From assembly GCA_039105265.1 (NCBI GenBank), contig JAPFFF010000004.1, forward strand, positions 2,108,001 through 2,172,000: a stretch of 64,000 bases of DNA. The letters run 5' to 3'. Each line of letters begins with the position of its first letter. Position 1 is the first letter of the stretch. This DNA comes from Tritrichomonas musculus. Taxonomy: Eukaryota > Parabasalia > Tritrichomonadida > Tritrichomonadidae. The notes beneath the pieces were generated by a model, which was not told the origin of the DNA, ran no database searches, and saw nothing but the letters and a program-made list of their open reading frames with translations. A program made the translations under genes and the position numbers. This document shows positions 38,126-47,165 of this stretch, one piece after another.

Positions 38126-39130
38126 ATGGAATTACCACCAAGTGTTAACACTTTATATCCTAATCGAGATAATATAGTTAATGATGGTAATACACCTCTT
38201 CCAATCGAAACAGCCTACTTCCTTGAGGATGCTCAACATGATAAAGCTAAGTTTAATAGGTATTGGTTTAATTTCCCACCAGAATGGTCAACTGCAAACA
38301 AAGGGGAATCTATTGTTGGTGTTCGTTCAGCGCATATCATTAAGAGAAGACGCAAATTAGAATTTAATGTGACTATATTTAAAGTTCAAAAATCCTACTT
38401 TGTTTTACATGGGGGAAATATAAACGACCCTATTTTAACTCAAGAACTAGTTGATAAATTCTACCAGGACGAGCTCAAAGTAGAATATGAAAAAGAGCCT
38501 ACTTGGAAATGGATAGCAAATTTTGATGTTATTGATTGGGTGTCAGAGGAAGGGGACTTAAGAGGGTTCTTTGATGCTGTTAACGCCGCGATGAAATCTT
38601 GGATAGCTATGCATGGACAATATGGAAATGCATTTTCCCAAAATGATTCATTAATTGCATATCGAGATATACAAACAGATGGATATTATGATAAAGATGG
38701 TTTTCATGAAATTATATATACTAAAAATAATGATAATATAGAGGAAGATTCAAGCCAATTTATCAATTTTTTCCAAATTGGTGATTGGAATGAGGACTTT
38801 GCAGATGTGTTTAATATAGGCACAGGAGCTTATCAAAATAACCCTAAGAAGTATTCAACTTTAAGTAAGAGGTTGGTATTTGATAATGTATGGGACAGAC
38901 ATCCATGTAAAATATATTCATCTATTGGTGAACAAGCATTACATAACTATATTGGAGATAGTGATGTTGAATATAGTCCTATTAAGTACTTCAAGTTAAA
39001 CTCAATGGACCAAAGGTTTTGGATAGACTTCTATAGTGATGCACATTATAATTGTCCAACCAAACTACCTCCTAAAGATTCATTTGTTATCGAAATGCAA
39101 TTCCTTCAATACGATAAGATGTTTATTTAA
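38126..39130 (+). CDS. Penton-like minor capsid candidate (Polinton 2)
   Basis: 334 residues. Its two ends resemble the short Polinton 1 protein at 20242-20592: FNFPPEWSTANKGESIVGVR near residue 50, and RFWIDFYSDAHYNCPTKLPP near the C-terminus. About 200 residues lie between them here, perhaps an inserted surface domain. The beta-rich pattern and C-terminal DSFVIEMQFL segment fit a jelly-roll minor capsid protein (inference). It is the second gene of a tight plus-strand run: protease, this protein, integrase, ATPase, pVI-like, capsid. Confidence 0.45.
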   Translation: MELPPSVNTLYPNRDNIVNDGNTPLPIETAYFLEDAQHDKAKFNRYWFNFPPEWSTANKGESIVGVRSAHIIKRRRKLEFNVTIFKVQKSYFVLHGGNINDPILTQELVDKFYQDELKVEYEKEPTWKWIANFDVIDWVSEEGDLRGFFDAVNAAMKSWIAMHGQYGNAFSQNDSLIAYRDIQTDGYYDKDGFHEIIYTKNNDNIEEDSSQFINFFQIGDWNEDFADVFNIGTGAYQNNPKKYSTLSKRLVFDNVWDRHPCKIYSSIGEQALHNYIGDSDVEYSPIKYFKLNSMDQRFWIDFYSDAHYNCPTKLPPKDSFVIEMQFLQYDKMFI

Positions 39131-39136
39131 AAATAA

Positions 39137-40291
39137 ATGAGTAAAGAAGAACCAAGCCCATATGAAAAATTATACAACAAAGCTAAATGGAAGACCTTGG
39201 ACAAATACCTTAGCATGGCAAAACAAGAGAATCTAAATGAAGAAGAAGCAAAGAAATACTTTGATGAAAGAGTAGTACATGATAAGAGAGTACCTAAAGC
39301 ACAATTTATACCTATTGTATCCAAACATCCACATGGTTATCAAATGGATACCTTCATTAATAATAAAGAGGCAGGTGGGTTGAATTATCTAATGTTCATC
39401 AATATCAACACCAGAAAAGCATATGCATATCCTATGAATGGTAAAGGAGCAAGAGAAGTATTAACAGCACTTCATAAATTTGTTAATGATGTACCTCATG
39501 TATATTCGATAACAAGTGATGAGGATGCAGCATATTTATCATCAACAGTCTTAGACTTCATGAGAGAGAAGAACATAAAATACCGAACAACAACTGAGAA
39601 TAACCATAATGTACTTGGCATTATTAATAGGTTTATGAGAACCATAAGAGATGCTATTGGTGAAAATAGGTTTATTCAACCAAAGGAGATGCATGATTTG
39701 GTTAACATATATAACAACTCTCCTCATAGGTCTCTAGATAATAAAGCACCTAATGATATTACTCCAGAGGATGAAATAAAGTACATACAAAAGAATGCAC
39801 GCATTAATCCATACCATTTTAATCCAGGTGAGAAGGTCAGGTTAGTACTCGAAAAAGAACCATTTGGTAAAAGAAGAAGTAATTTGTCCAATGAGTCTTA
39901 TATAGTTGACTCACAAAAAGGTAACCAGTTTGTGGTCAAGTCCAAAGATGGTTCAACTAGTTCATTCCCTGGATATAGGTTGTTAAGGACAAGAGACAAA
40001 AGGATTAAAGTAGCTGAAAGACTAAATGAAGGTAAAGAAGGTATTATTGAAAAAATATATAACTTTGATGAAGATACTGGTAAGTATGATTTAAAATGGG
40101 AAGGAGTCGAAGGTGATGATGCCTTTGCTAGACAAACTATTAGAGATGTAAGGAGAGGTAATCCATTAGTACTTGGTACAGCAGAAAGACAATATTGGTT
40201 GGAACAAAAGAAAAATTATGAACGACAAATTAAAGCAGGTCAAAAGGTTGAGGGCAAACCAATACCAGATAAAATTATGAAATACATTTAA
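39137..40291 (+). CDS. Retrovirus-type (rve) integrase (Polinton 2)
   Basis: 384 residues. The integrase core spans ~65-215, with acidic D71 (YQMDTFINN) and D128 (ITSDEDAAYL), and the IYNNSPHRSLDNKAPNDI segment typical of the family. Residues ~235-290 look like an SH3-type DNA-binding fold (FNPGEKVRLV, then YIVDSQKGNQFVVKSKDG). Residues ~300-345 (GIIEKIYNFDEDTGKYDLKW) resemble a chromodomain, which in other integrases guides insertion to chromatin. It starts 6 bp after the previous stop codon. Confidence 0.88.
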   Translation: MSKEEPSPYEKLYNKAKWKTLDKYLSMAKQENLNEEEAKKYFDERVVHDKRVPKAQFIPIVSKHPHGYQMDTFINNKEAGGLNYLMFININTRKAYAYPMNGKGAREVLTALHKFVNDVPHVYSITSDEDAAYLSSTVLDFMREKNIKYRTTTENNHNVLGIINRFMRTIRDAIGENRFIQPKEMHDLVNIYNNSPHRSLDNKAPNDITPEDEIKYIQKNARINPYHFNPGEKVRLVLEKEPFGKRRSNLSNESYIVDSQKGNQFVVKSKDGSTSSFPGYRLLRTRDKRIKVAERLNEGKEGIIEKIYNFDEDTGKYDLKWEGVEGDDAFARQTIRDVRRGNPLVLGTAERQYWLEQKKNYERQIKAGQKVEGKPIPDKIMKYI

Positions 40292-40301
40292 AAATTTGTA
40301 A

Positions 40302-41168
40302 ATGGATGAACCCCCAAGTGCAGAACTCATAAATAAAGTAGAAACATTGATTAAAGAGACCTTACGGAAGAACATGAAAGAGATAGATGGTGCTTTGATT
40401 AAACCATTATCACCTGATTATCCTTTTAGCACAAATGGTATATACTTTTTAATTGGTAAACCAGGTGCTGGTAAAAGTTTTTGGATATGGAGACATATTA
40501 TGATAACAGAGAGGTTGTTTAAACATCCATACTACCAAAAGATAATATTTTGCTCAAGCTCTGGTAAAATGGATAAAACAGCTGAAACACTTAATAAACA
40601 GATACAATCAAGAATCGATTATGTAAAGGAAAGAGAATTAATGAGTTATCTTAAAAGACATCTTCGAAGAAAGATAAAGTATTATGCTATTGTCAAATAT
40701 GTATTATCTCGAATGAAAGAGACCAATGACGAAATGAGGAGGCTCATTGAGAAGCATCATTTAAATGAGCTCAATGATAAAATAATATATATAGCCAATA
40801 AGTTAGTCAAGTATGAAACATCATCATATCCATATAACACATTATTGATACTAGATGATTGTGCAGGTAGTGATTTATTAAAGAATGGTAATAGTGAATT
40901 TATCAAGTTGTTAACCAAGACAAGACACTATAATTTAACATGTATCATGGCTATCCAAACTATTCGATTTGTTCATATGAATGCGAAAAGGTTAGCAACA
41001 GATATCATATGTTATACAGGATATAGTGAGGAAGATTTTACTAGCTTGTTGCAACAAACTAATAACTCATTAAATACTAAGCAGACAGTAGCTGAATACT
41101 TACAACATAAAGAACCACATGAAAAATTCGTAATGAATATTTCTGCTAATAAGTACTATTTCGAATAA
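40302..41168 (+). CDS. A32-type genome-packaging ATPase (Polinton 2)
   Basis: 288 residues. Walker A is residues 52-59 (GKPGAGKS). Walker B is at ~182-186 (LILDD). A sensor-like segment KTRHYNLTCIMAIQT follows. It belongs to the FtsK/HerA superfamily and packages the element's DNA into capsids in the family model. It shares layout with the element 1 ATPase. It starts at AAATG, 10 bp after the integrase gene. Confidence 0.9.
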   Translation: MDEPPSAELINKVETLIKETLRKNMKEIDGALIKPLSPDYPFSTNGIYFLIGKPGAGKSFWIWRHIMITERLFKHPYYQKIIFCSSSGKMDKTAETLNKQIQSRIDYVKERELMSYLKRHLRRKIKYYAIVKYVLSRMKETNDEMRRLIEKHHLNELNDKIIYIANKLVKYETSSYPYNTLLILDDCAGSDLLKNGNSEFIKLLTKTRHYNLTCIMAIQTIRFVHMNAKRLATDIICYTGYSEEDFTSLLQQTNNSLNTKQTVAEYLQHKEPHEKFVMNISANKYYFE

Positions 41169-41185
41169 TTTTTTATTTTTTAAAA

Positions 41186-41641
41186 ATGGGAATTGAACGT
41201 CATTCAGTAGAAGATTATTGGAAGCCAAATTATTCCAAAAAGCAACAATTTTCTCCATGGCAAGAGATAATAAAAGGAGGAGTAGGACTAGGCGGTAAGT
41301 TATTAATGGGAGCAGCAGATAGTTTTTCGGGAGGTCTTGCAAGTAAACTATTAGATGCTTCAGCAGGTGGATTAACCAAGCATGCTGGTGTTATTGGTTC
41401 AGTTGCGAGAGGTCTTGGTGAAAGCTTCTTGAGCGATAGTACAAGAAATAAAATAGCAAATATAGCTGACACAGCATTAAAATATGTCCCAGAAGGAAAA
41501 GTGAAAACTGCCTTATCATCAATTAATAAATCTGCAAAAGGTGATTCAGTTGGAGCACCTCTTGAAAAGCCAGCATTTTCGTCTAGATCATTACAAGAGA
41601 GTGAATTTACTACCAACAATCGGGCGAGAACCTACATCTAA
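41186..41641 (+). CDS. pVI-like glycine-rich small virion protein candidate (Polinton 2)
   Basis: 151 residues. The centre is Gly/Ala/Leu/Ser-rich and amphipathic (GGVGLGGKLLMGAADSFSGG), followed by a basic, Ser-rich C-terminus. Composition, size and position just before the capsid genes match the Polinton 1 protein at 16838-17092 and resemble adenovirus pVI-type minor proteins, which lie inside the capsid and can disturb membranes. This is inference only; no sequence motif proves it. Confidence 0.45.
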   Translation: MGIERHSVEDYWKPNYSKKQQFSPWQEIIKGGVGLGGKLLMGAADSFSGGLASKLLDASAGGLTKHAGVIGSVARGLGESFLSDSTRNKIANIADTALKYVPEGKVKTALSSINKSAKGDSVGAPLEKPAFSSRSLQESEFTTNNRARTYI

Positions 41642-41688
41642 TGAAAACTCAAAAAAACTAAATTTTTGGACTTTTTTGTTTATTTTAA

Positions 41689-42240
41689 ATGTCAAAACAT
41701 CTAACAGGTTCTAAGAGACTTGCAGTTATTCATAAATGGTTGAATGGAAGGGATGACCCAGATTGGGAAGTTTTACCTACAAAAACCAAAGACAAGTATA
41801 TTGTAAAACAGCGAAAAACTCCAATAACTCGAGAATATCAAGAAAACTCAGAAAGTGAAAATAACGAAGAAACTCAAGAAAACTCAGACAGTGAAGAACA
41901 TGAGGAACTTGAAGAAAAGCCAAGAAAGCCAATAAGTTCGAAAGCTGCACGAAAACCTACAAAACCTCGAAAAACTCAACAAAGCCAAGTTTATGACCCT
42001 ACTGTGAATGAGGAAATACTAAAACAGCTAAAATCACTAGGTGAAGAAATGAAGATAAGTCGAGAGAAGAAAGAACAGAGACGTATGATAAAGGAGGTTG
42101 TTGATAAAAGGATGAGTAAACCAAGACAACAGTATGTTCCTGAAGAACCGCCACAACAATATGAAGAAGAACAACAACCTCAATATATACCTATGAGACC
42201 TATTGGTAGGAGAAATCGCATCTTTGAAGATATGATGTAA
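41689..42240 (+). CDS. Disordered charged protein of unknown function (Polinton 2)
   Basis: 183 residues. The N-terminal 35 residues look folded (SKRLAVIHKWLNGRDDPDWE), then come an acidic Glu/Ser/Asn block (55-80), a basic Lys/Pro/Arg block (80-100), a helix (110-145) and a Gln/Pro/Tyr-rich end. The alternating acidic and basic blocks between the pVI-like and major capsid genes suggest a core or scaffold role, but nothing proves it. It starts at AAATG after a T-rich leader. Confidence 0.5.
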   Translation: MSKHLTGSKRLAVIHKWLNGRDDPDWEVLPTKTKDKYIVKQRKTPITREYQENSESENNEETQENSDSEEHEELEEKPRKPISSKAARKPTKPRKTQQSQVYDPTVNEEILKQLKSLGEEMKISREKKEQRRMIKEVVDKRMSKPRQQYVPEEPPQQYEEEQQPQYIPMRPIGRRNRIFEDMM

Positions 42241-42257
42241 ATTTTTTTCCATCTAAA

Positions 42258-43874
42258 ATGCTCAACAAGGAATCCTATATGAAAACCTCAGCAGAGGTTT
42301 GTACCCAGATTGCATCTTACTTTGATGTTGTCGATAATTGCATAGCACTTAGTGATACTAATAAGGCATACTCATTAAATCCACAAACTTCATATTCACC
42401 ATCACCACCAATTAAGAGTGGTTCATATACAACATGTATTATATCTCCTAATACTCATAATACTGCTGATATATATAATGGATTTATTCGAGCAGATATG
42501 AAAGTGATGATAAAAATAGACAAGCCAATTCTAAGTGATTTAGAAAATGTCAGTGGTTATAATTTTGGTAAGGTATGGTTTGGTTTTAAGGATGCTCGAG
42601 ATGCTGTTGAGAAGTATGAAATTGTAGCTAATGGTATGACGCTTTATACCCAGAACTTTGGATGTGAAGAATCCTTTTTAACTGCATGTTGTGCAAATGA
42701 AGTTACTAAAAGAGCTGATATATATAGTAAAGCAAGACATAAGGATATTTGGAATGATACTCATGGAAGGAGATGTGGTTTTGTTGCAAATCTTAACAAA
42801 GATGTGACTTCTGTCACTGAAACAATTAGATTAAAGATTGATTTGCGACGATTCCTACCTTTATCTAATATCAAGTACTTGCCAGCATTTGCAGGTAAAA
42901 TCGAATTACGTCTATACTTTTCAACAGCTGGTATGGTATATTGTCCAGTTGGTTTTGAAAAGAGCTTGGTTGCTAATCCACATATAATGAAAGACTTCAA
43001 TGTTGATGAAATTACCAATGAATTTCGACCTATTGGAGAACCAATATGGATGTGGACAAGTACCGAAAAAATAGCAATGGATAAGATTAATGACCCCAAG
43101 AATCTTCCACCTGTTGGTGAAAATCATGGAGGAGCATATGAAGTCGCAGGAGCTAACAATACTAAGGCAAGAGTTGACCGAACTATTTACAGTGATTGGA
43201 GAACTTGGAGTGTTGTTGATTATTCCATTGAAGAATGTGCGAGTATTATACCTTGTTTTGGTATTCATGAATCTGTATATACAGCACTTGTTCAAAGATA
43301 TGCTAACCCACAACATCCACTTACATTCCCAACACAGATAATGTCATTTTACACTTGTACAAGACCTCTTAATAATGAACAAGATAAAGCAACTATTACT
43401 ATTACACCTAATTTTGTAGATAGTATGTTTTGCTTATTCCCACTCAAGCATACGCATAAGACATACTTCAAGAATCCTATGTTTGAAGCATTTCATATGA
43501 ATTGTGGTAATTACAATAATATTCCTGCTAAAGCATTTGGTACGAATGGTAAGTATCCAGAGTTCCTCGAATATTGCCAGAATGCAATGAACATGAATGG
43601 AGAGCAAAATGGATTTAATAAAGAGGTTATTGCAAGTTTAGCGAATGAGTATCAATATAATGAAAACACAACAGGCTATTATCCAAATGATAGGTCCTCA
43701 TTCTTCATAGGTCTTCCTACTGAAACAGATGGAACATATCAACAAGGTCTTTCAAGTCTTGCACCTATTAACTTCGAATTGATATGTAGTCAAAAGGCAG
43801 ATAATCCATTTAGACAGGAAGTAGATACACCTCCATTATTATGCTTATTAACAGATATATCAATTAGTATTTGA
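42258..43874 (+). CDS. Major capsid protein candidate, double jelly-roll (Polinton 2)
   Basis: 538 residues, beta-rich. The order of segments matches the Polinton 1 capsid candidate: GKVWFGFKDARDAVEKYEIV near 105, QNFGCEESFL near 135, then RLYFSTAGMVYCPVGFEKSL. The size fits a double jelly-roll capsid protein. The position right after ATPase, pVI-like and core-like genes is typical. The fold is inferred from size, context and cross-element similarity. It starts at AAATG, 17 bp after the previous stop codon. Confidence 0.65.
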   Translation: MLNKESYMKTSAEVCTQIASYFDVVDNCIALSDTNKAYSLNPQTSYSPSPPIKSGSYTTCIISPNTHNTADIYNGFIRADMKVMIKIDKPILSDLENVSGYNFGKVWFGFKDARDAVEKYEIVANGMTLYTQNFGCEESFLTACCANEVTKRADIYSKARHKDIWNDTHGRRCGFVANLNKDVTSVTETIRLKIDLRRFLPLSNIKYLPAFAGKIELRLYFSTAGMVYCPVGFEKSLVANPHIMKDFNVDEITNEFRPIGEPIWMWTSTEKIAMDKINDPKNLPPVGENHGGAYEVAGANNTKARVDRTIYSDWRTWSVVDYSIEECASIIPCFGIHESVYTALVQRYANPQHPLTFPTQIMSFYTCTRPLNNEQDKATITITPNFVDSMFCLFPLKHTHKTYFKNPMFEAFHMNCGNYNNIPAKAFGTNGKYPEFLEYCQNAMNMNGEQNGFNKEVIASLANEYQYNENTTGYYPNDRSSFFIGLPTETDGTYQQGLSSLAPINFELICSQKADNPFRQEVDTPPLLCLLTDISISI

Positions 43875-43970
43875 TTAGACCAAATGGTATGCCACCATCA
43901 GTACGTATTGGTCCTTATGATTTAACAACCCCTGAATAAACATAAAGAAGGATATTTTATTTTTTTGTAA

Positions 43971-44405
43971 ATGTCGAATGATTATAGAAGCCCACATGCT
44001 GAGATTGTTGGAAGAGAAGGTATGATGTATAATGAAGCTACCATGAAAAATAAGGACTTAGAGTTTCAACATTTTGGTGTGTTCAGTAATACTAATACTT
44101 ATTCTGTAACCTTCAACCCATATATTAATCGACCACCTACCCAGATTATTGAACATGAGGACCCTGTTAGATTTCCAGATACTCGAGAACATATAACCAA
44201 ACCTGTTCGTGAACCTCCTGTTAGTATTACAGATGGTGGTTTTTATCGACATATAGGTGAAAAAGATAGACCAGTACCTCTCTTACCAAAATATCTTAAG
44301 AAGCCTGAGAAACCACCAATGCAAGGTAGAGCAAGAGAATATAATAAACAAGATATTCGATATGGACCTACCCAACATATCTTTACCCAAAATAACATAT
44401 ATTAA
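43971..44405 (+). CDS. Proline-rich virion-associated candidate (Polinton 2)
   Basis: 144 residues, rich in Pro, Arg and Tyr, with little hydrophobic core (FNPYINRPPTQIIEHEDPVR, PLLPKYLKKPEKPPM). Probably extended or disordered. Function unknown; its place after the capsid gene suggests a capsid-associated or cement role (inference). It starts at AAATG after a T-rich leader. Confidence 0.5.
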   Translation: MSNDYRSPHAEIVGREGMMYNEATMKNKDLEFQHFGVFSNTNTYSVTFNPYINRPPTQIIEHEDPVRFPDTREHITKPVREPPVSITDGGFYRHIGEKDRPVPLLPKYLKKPEKPPMQGRAREYNKQDIRYGPTQHIFTQNNIY

Positions 44406-44429
44406 TTTTTTATTGAATTTTTTATCCAG

Positions 44430-44876
44430 ATGAAAATGACAACAAGAAACGTCTATGACTATGTCAATGAACTTCGCGCAAAATGTGCTCCAAATACTAA
44501 ACAATGTAATTTCTCGATACTTTGTGACAAGTACCCAATGAAAACAGGAGAATGGAGTTATTTAGGCAAAGTACTCTATGTCTCAATCAAGGTAAAAGAC
44601 AAGTGCCACAGATTTTATCCAGATAAGCTCAAAGAACTTGATCTTGACTCAATATTTATTAAGCCTAACTCAAGGAGAAAAATAACTGAAGATTTCGAAG
44701 AGTTCTACATAAATGGAAACACTACCACTCAAGAGTATCAAGGAATCAAATACTACAACTACTCCATTGCAGCTGCTCCTACAAGTCATAAACCAAAAAT
44801 CGATGCTCTCAAGCAGAAATATCAAATTGAGTCATTTGACATGTTTATTGGAGAACAGCTAGACTTAGTACTTTAA
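44430..44876 (+). CDS. Small protein of unknown function (Polinton 2)
   Basis: 148 residues; the start may be the second Met (44436, AAATG). Mixed alpha/beta with a folded look (GEWSYLGKVLYVSIKVKDKC; EEFYINGNTTTQEYQGIKYY). No domain is recognised. Confidence 0.5.
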   Translation: MKMTTRNVYDYVNELRAKCAPNTKQCNFSILCDKYPMKTGEWSYLGKVLYVSIKVKDKCHRFYPDKLKELDLDSIFIKPNSRRKITEDFEEFYINGNTTTQEYQGIKYYNYSIAAAPTSHKPKIDALKQKYQIESFDMFIGEQLDLVL

Positions 44877-44897
44877 GCCTATTTTTTCCCAACCTAA

Positions 44898-45422
44898 ATG
44901 ATTAAGAAGAGGGGTACAACCAATGGAGTTCAAGCAAATGTATCTTTAGAACCATCAGCAGCTGCATCATCTACATCAAACATCAACAACAACATTATTA
45001 TTAATAAGAGAGATGATGGCAAGGAAGACATTGTTATTACAAGAGACATTGGAGTGCAAACTGAACCTGTTGAAGTTGAACCAGATGTACGTAATGTTAT
45101 ACTTGAAGCATATGCACAAATACTACTTAATCAAGACAAAGCACTACTAGCTAACATTATATCAAAGAAATGCATCATAGTACCTATTGAATCTCTTAGC
45201 AACATCATCAAAGCAATACTACATGTTAGTGAGGTTGAAGTACAACTTAATGAAGATGTTGGATGTTGTGCAGCTAAGAGCAATCCAATAAGAAAAATAG
45301 ATGCTATTAAGATTATTAAAGATAATGGAGAGGTAGTCATTGACTTGAAACAAGTATATAATAAAGAATATAATGAGCTTGTTAATAATTATCATGTATG
45401 CTTAAAATATTGCATAGTATAA
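44898..45422 (+). CDS. Conserved Polinton protein of unknown function with GVQTE motif (element 2 copy)
   Basis: 174 residues. Residues 1-60 are disordered and end in RDIGVQTEPVEV, with the LC8-type motif at 52-56. Residues ~70-174 form the domain shared with the Polinton 1 protein at 33334-33918, including a cysteine-containing turn (NEDVGCCAAKSNP) and a C-terminal helix (EYNELVNNYHVCLKYCIV). The domain is conserved between two otherwise distant elements, so it is probably important to the element. It starts at AAATG. Confidence 0.6.
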   Translation: MIKKRGTTNGVQANVSLEPSAAASSTSNINNNIIINKRDDGKEDIVITRDIGVQTEPVEVEPDVRNVILEAYAQILLNQDKALLANIISKKCIIVPIESLSNIIKAILHVSEVEVQLNEDVGCCAAKSNPIRKIDAIKIIKDNGEVVIDLKQVYNKEYNELVNNYHVCLKYCIV

Positions 45423-45475
45423 AAAAAGACATATATAAAAAAAACTTAAAATTAGAAGTAATTATTTTTTTACTC

Positions 45476-45847
45476 TTACTCCTTGTCTTTTGGAGATGAA
45501 GCTTCTTGTTCATCTTCATCATCTTCTTCTTGTGTCTCTTGCGAGTCAGGCACTATAGGCACGTGAAAGCCAATAGATTTTGGTGTTGTAGATTGAGGAA
45601 TCTTTTTATGAAAAACCTCGCAGGTAGTGAGATTCATTTGAGTAAGTGCTTCAGCAATCTTGTTCATGTTTGCTTGTATCAAAGGGTCATAGATGGTGCA
45701 GACATTAGATGATGTCGAGTTTATTATTTTTTGGTTGAACAGAAATATCACCTCTTTAATAGCATTGGCTATTTCAACATGAGCATTTTTGATAGCTAGC
45801 TTTTGCTGTTTTTGGAATTCTTTGAAGTCATTTCCAGAACGCGACAT
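45476..45847 (-). CDS. Small helical protein (Polinton 2)
   Basis: 123 residues. Residues 8-40 form a long helix (FKEFQKQQKLAIKNAHVEIA), the middle carries Thr/Cys-rich segments, and the tail is acidic (EEDDEDEQE). No known domain. It starts at AAATG and is convergent with the 44898-45422 gene. Confidence 0.5.
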   Translation of the reverse strand: MSRSGNDFKEFQKQQKLAIKNAHVEIANAIKEVIFLFNQKIINSTSSNVCTIYDPLIQANMNKIAEALTQMNLTTCEVFHKKIPQSTTPKSIGFHVPIVPDSQETQEEDDEDEQEASSPKDKE

Positions 45848-45923
45848 TTTAAAAAATGAAGTGATTTTGTTTGCGAATATTCAATTTTCAAAAATAATTC
45901 AATTTTTTTTCTCGAATGAAATC

Positions 45924-46202
45924 ATGAGCCAAAATTTAGATTTGGGTGAGTTCAAGGAAACAGCTATCATCAAGAAGTTGAAGAAGTCCAAGAGTAACAA
46001 CAACCTCAAAAATATTGATACTGCAAAAACTGAAACAACAGAAAAACGTGGTAGAAAGCAAAAGTATGCAACAGTTGAAGAACGAAATGAAGCACGTAAA
46101 CAACAGCAAAAGGCATATCGTGAAAGAAAGAAAAGAGAAGTACAAAGTATGAAGGAAAAAATAATGTTGTATGAAAGCAAAAAGGTAGCTTATGAAGAAT
46201 GA
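45924..46202 (+). CDS. Small basic DNA-binding-type protein (Polinton 2)
   Basis: 92 residues from the ATG at 45924. The segment KRGRKQKYATVEERNEARKQ followed by QQKAYRERKKREVQSMKEK resembles an AT-hook plus a basic helix, a pattern often seen in viral and transposon proteins. There is no clear leucine zipper, so it is not a plain bZIP. The last codons (KVAYEE) are the seed of the 19-bp tandem array that follows directly. Confidence 0.5.
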   Translation: MSQNLDLGEFKETAIIKKLKKSKSNNNLKNIDTAKTETTEKRGRKQKYATVEERNEARKQQQKAYRERKKREVQSMKEKIMLYESKKVAYEE

Positions 46203-46520
46203 GGTAGCTTATGAGGAAAAAGGTAGCTTATGAGGAAAAAGGTAGCTTATGAGGAAAAAGGTAGCTTATGAGGAAAAAGGTAGCTTATGAGGAAAAAGGT
46301 AGCTTATGAGGAAAAAGGTAGCTTATGAGGAAAAAGGTAGCTTATGAGGAAAAAGGTAGCTTATGAGGAAAAAGGTAGCTTATGAGGAAAAAGGTAGCTT
46401 ATGAGAAAAAGGTAGCTTATGAGGAAAAAGGTAGCTTATGAGGAAAAAGGTAGCTTATGAGGAAAAAGGTAGCTTATGAGGAAAAAAGCTTATGAGGAAA
46501 AAGGTAGCTTATGAGGAAAA
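46185..46520 (+). repeat. 19-bp minisatellite growing from a gene 3' end (about 16 copies)
   Basis: Units of GAGGAAAAAGGTAGCTTAT are repeated almost perfectly, with a few one- or two-base length variants and one shortened unit near 46484. The first unit coincides with the end of the basic-protein gene. The high identity suggests recent expansion by slippage. Because 19 is not a multiple of 3, the repeats do not extend the protein in frame. Confidence 0.9.
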
Positions 46521-46549
46521 ACATGTAAAAAAAAAACTTTTTTTTTTAG

Positions 46550-46975
46550 TTATTCATTTTTCTTGTAGTACATTGTGATGAACTTCTTGTTTCTTTTCAC
46601 TTTCTTATGTGTAAAGTGTCTCTTTGTTCCATCGAGATGCCCGAAACCAAGTCGAGTAATAGATAGTTCATGACCAAAGAACATGTTGTACAAGTTAACA
46701 ATGTCTCTTGCAGGATAACAATCTTTTTCGAGGCTGTCAAACCATTCATCATACCTCTTTTTTTGTTTTGCTCGAAGTCGATGTGCATCATTTTCAAGAG
46801 CATGAGCATAATTTTCACACATCGTTCTTAAATTTGATGTATCATCTTCAACTTTTAGTTGAGATATTTTTTTCGACATGTTTATATTAATTTTGTAGTC
46901 GAATGAATCATGATCTTTAGGAGGTGTTTGTTTTTGTAAAATATCTTCTATTTTATCTTCTTCTTCATTCATCAT
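46550..46975 (-). CDS. Small protein with basic C-terminal domain (Polinton 2)
   Basis: 141 residues. There is an acidic N-terminus, a helical middle (NLRTMCENYAHALENDAHRL), and a basic C-terminal domain (FFGHELSITRLGFGHLDGTK, then HKKVKRNKKFITMYY) that looks like a small winged-helix or nucleic-acid-binding fold. No family is recognised. Its start context is ATTAATG, unlike most neighbours. About 190 bp of AT-rich spacer follow before the next gene. Confidence 0.5.
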   Translation of the reverse strand: MMNEEEDKIEDILQKQTPPKDHDSFDYKININMSKKISQLKVEDDTSNLRTMCENYAHALENDAHRLRAKQKKRYDEWFDSLEKDCYPARDIVNLYNMFFGHELSITRLGFGHLDGTKRHFTHKKVKRNKKFITMYYKKNE

Positions 46976-47165
46976 TAATAAAATAATAGTGATATTAATA
47001 AATATATTTTTTTAAAATTTCAATATATTTTATTTTTTTTAATTCAATTTTTGAATTTTTATAGTTAATGTAACTTTTTCAAAGAAAAATATCTACCTTC
47101 GAGTTTTTCTACGAAATTTAAAATTTAGTGATATCAACTAGAAAATAGATCATTTTTATACTTGT

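Noticed and set aside
45924-46202. bZIP transcription factor
   Set aside because: A basic region is present, but there is no leucine heptad series after it; an AT-hook plus basic helix describes it better.
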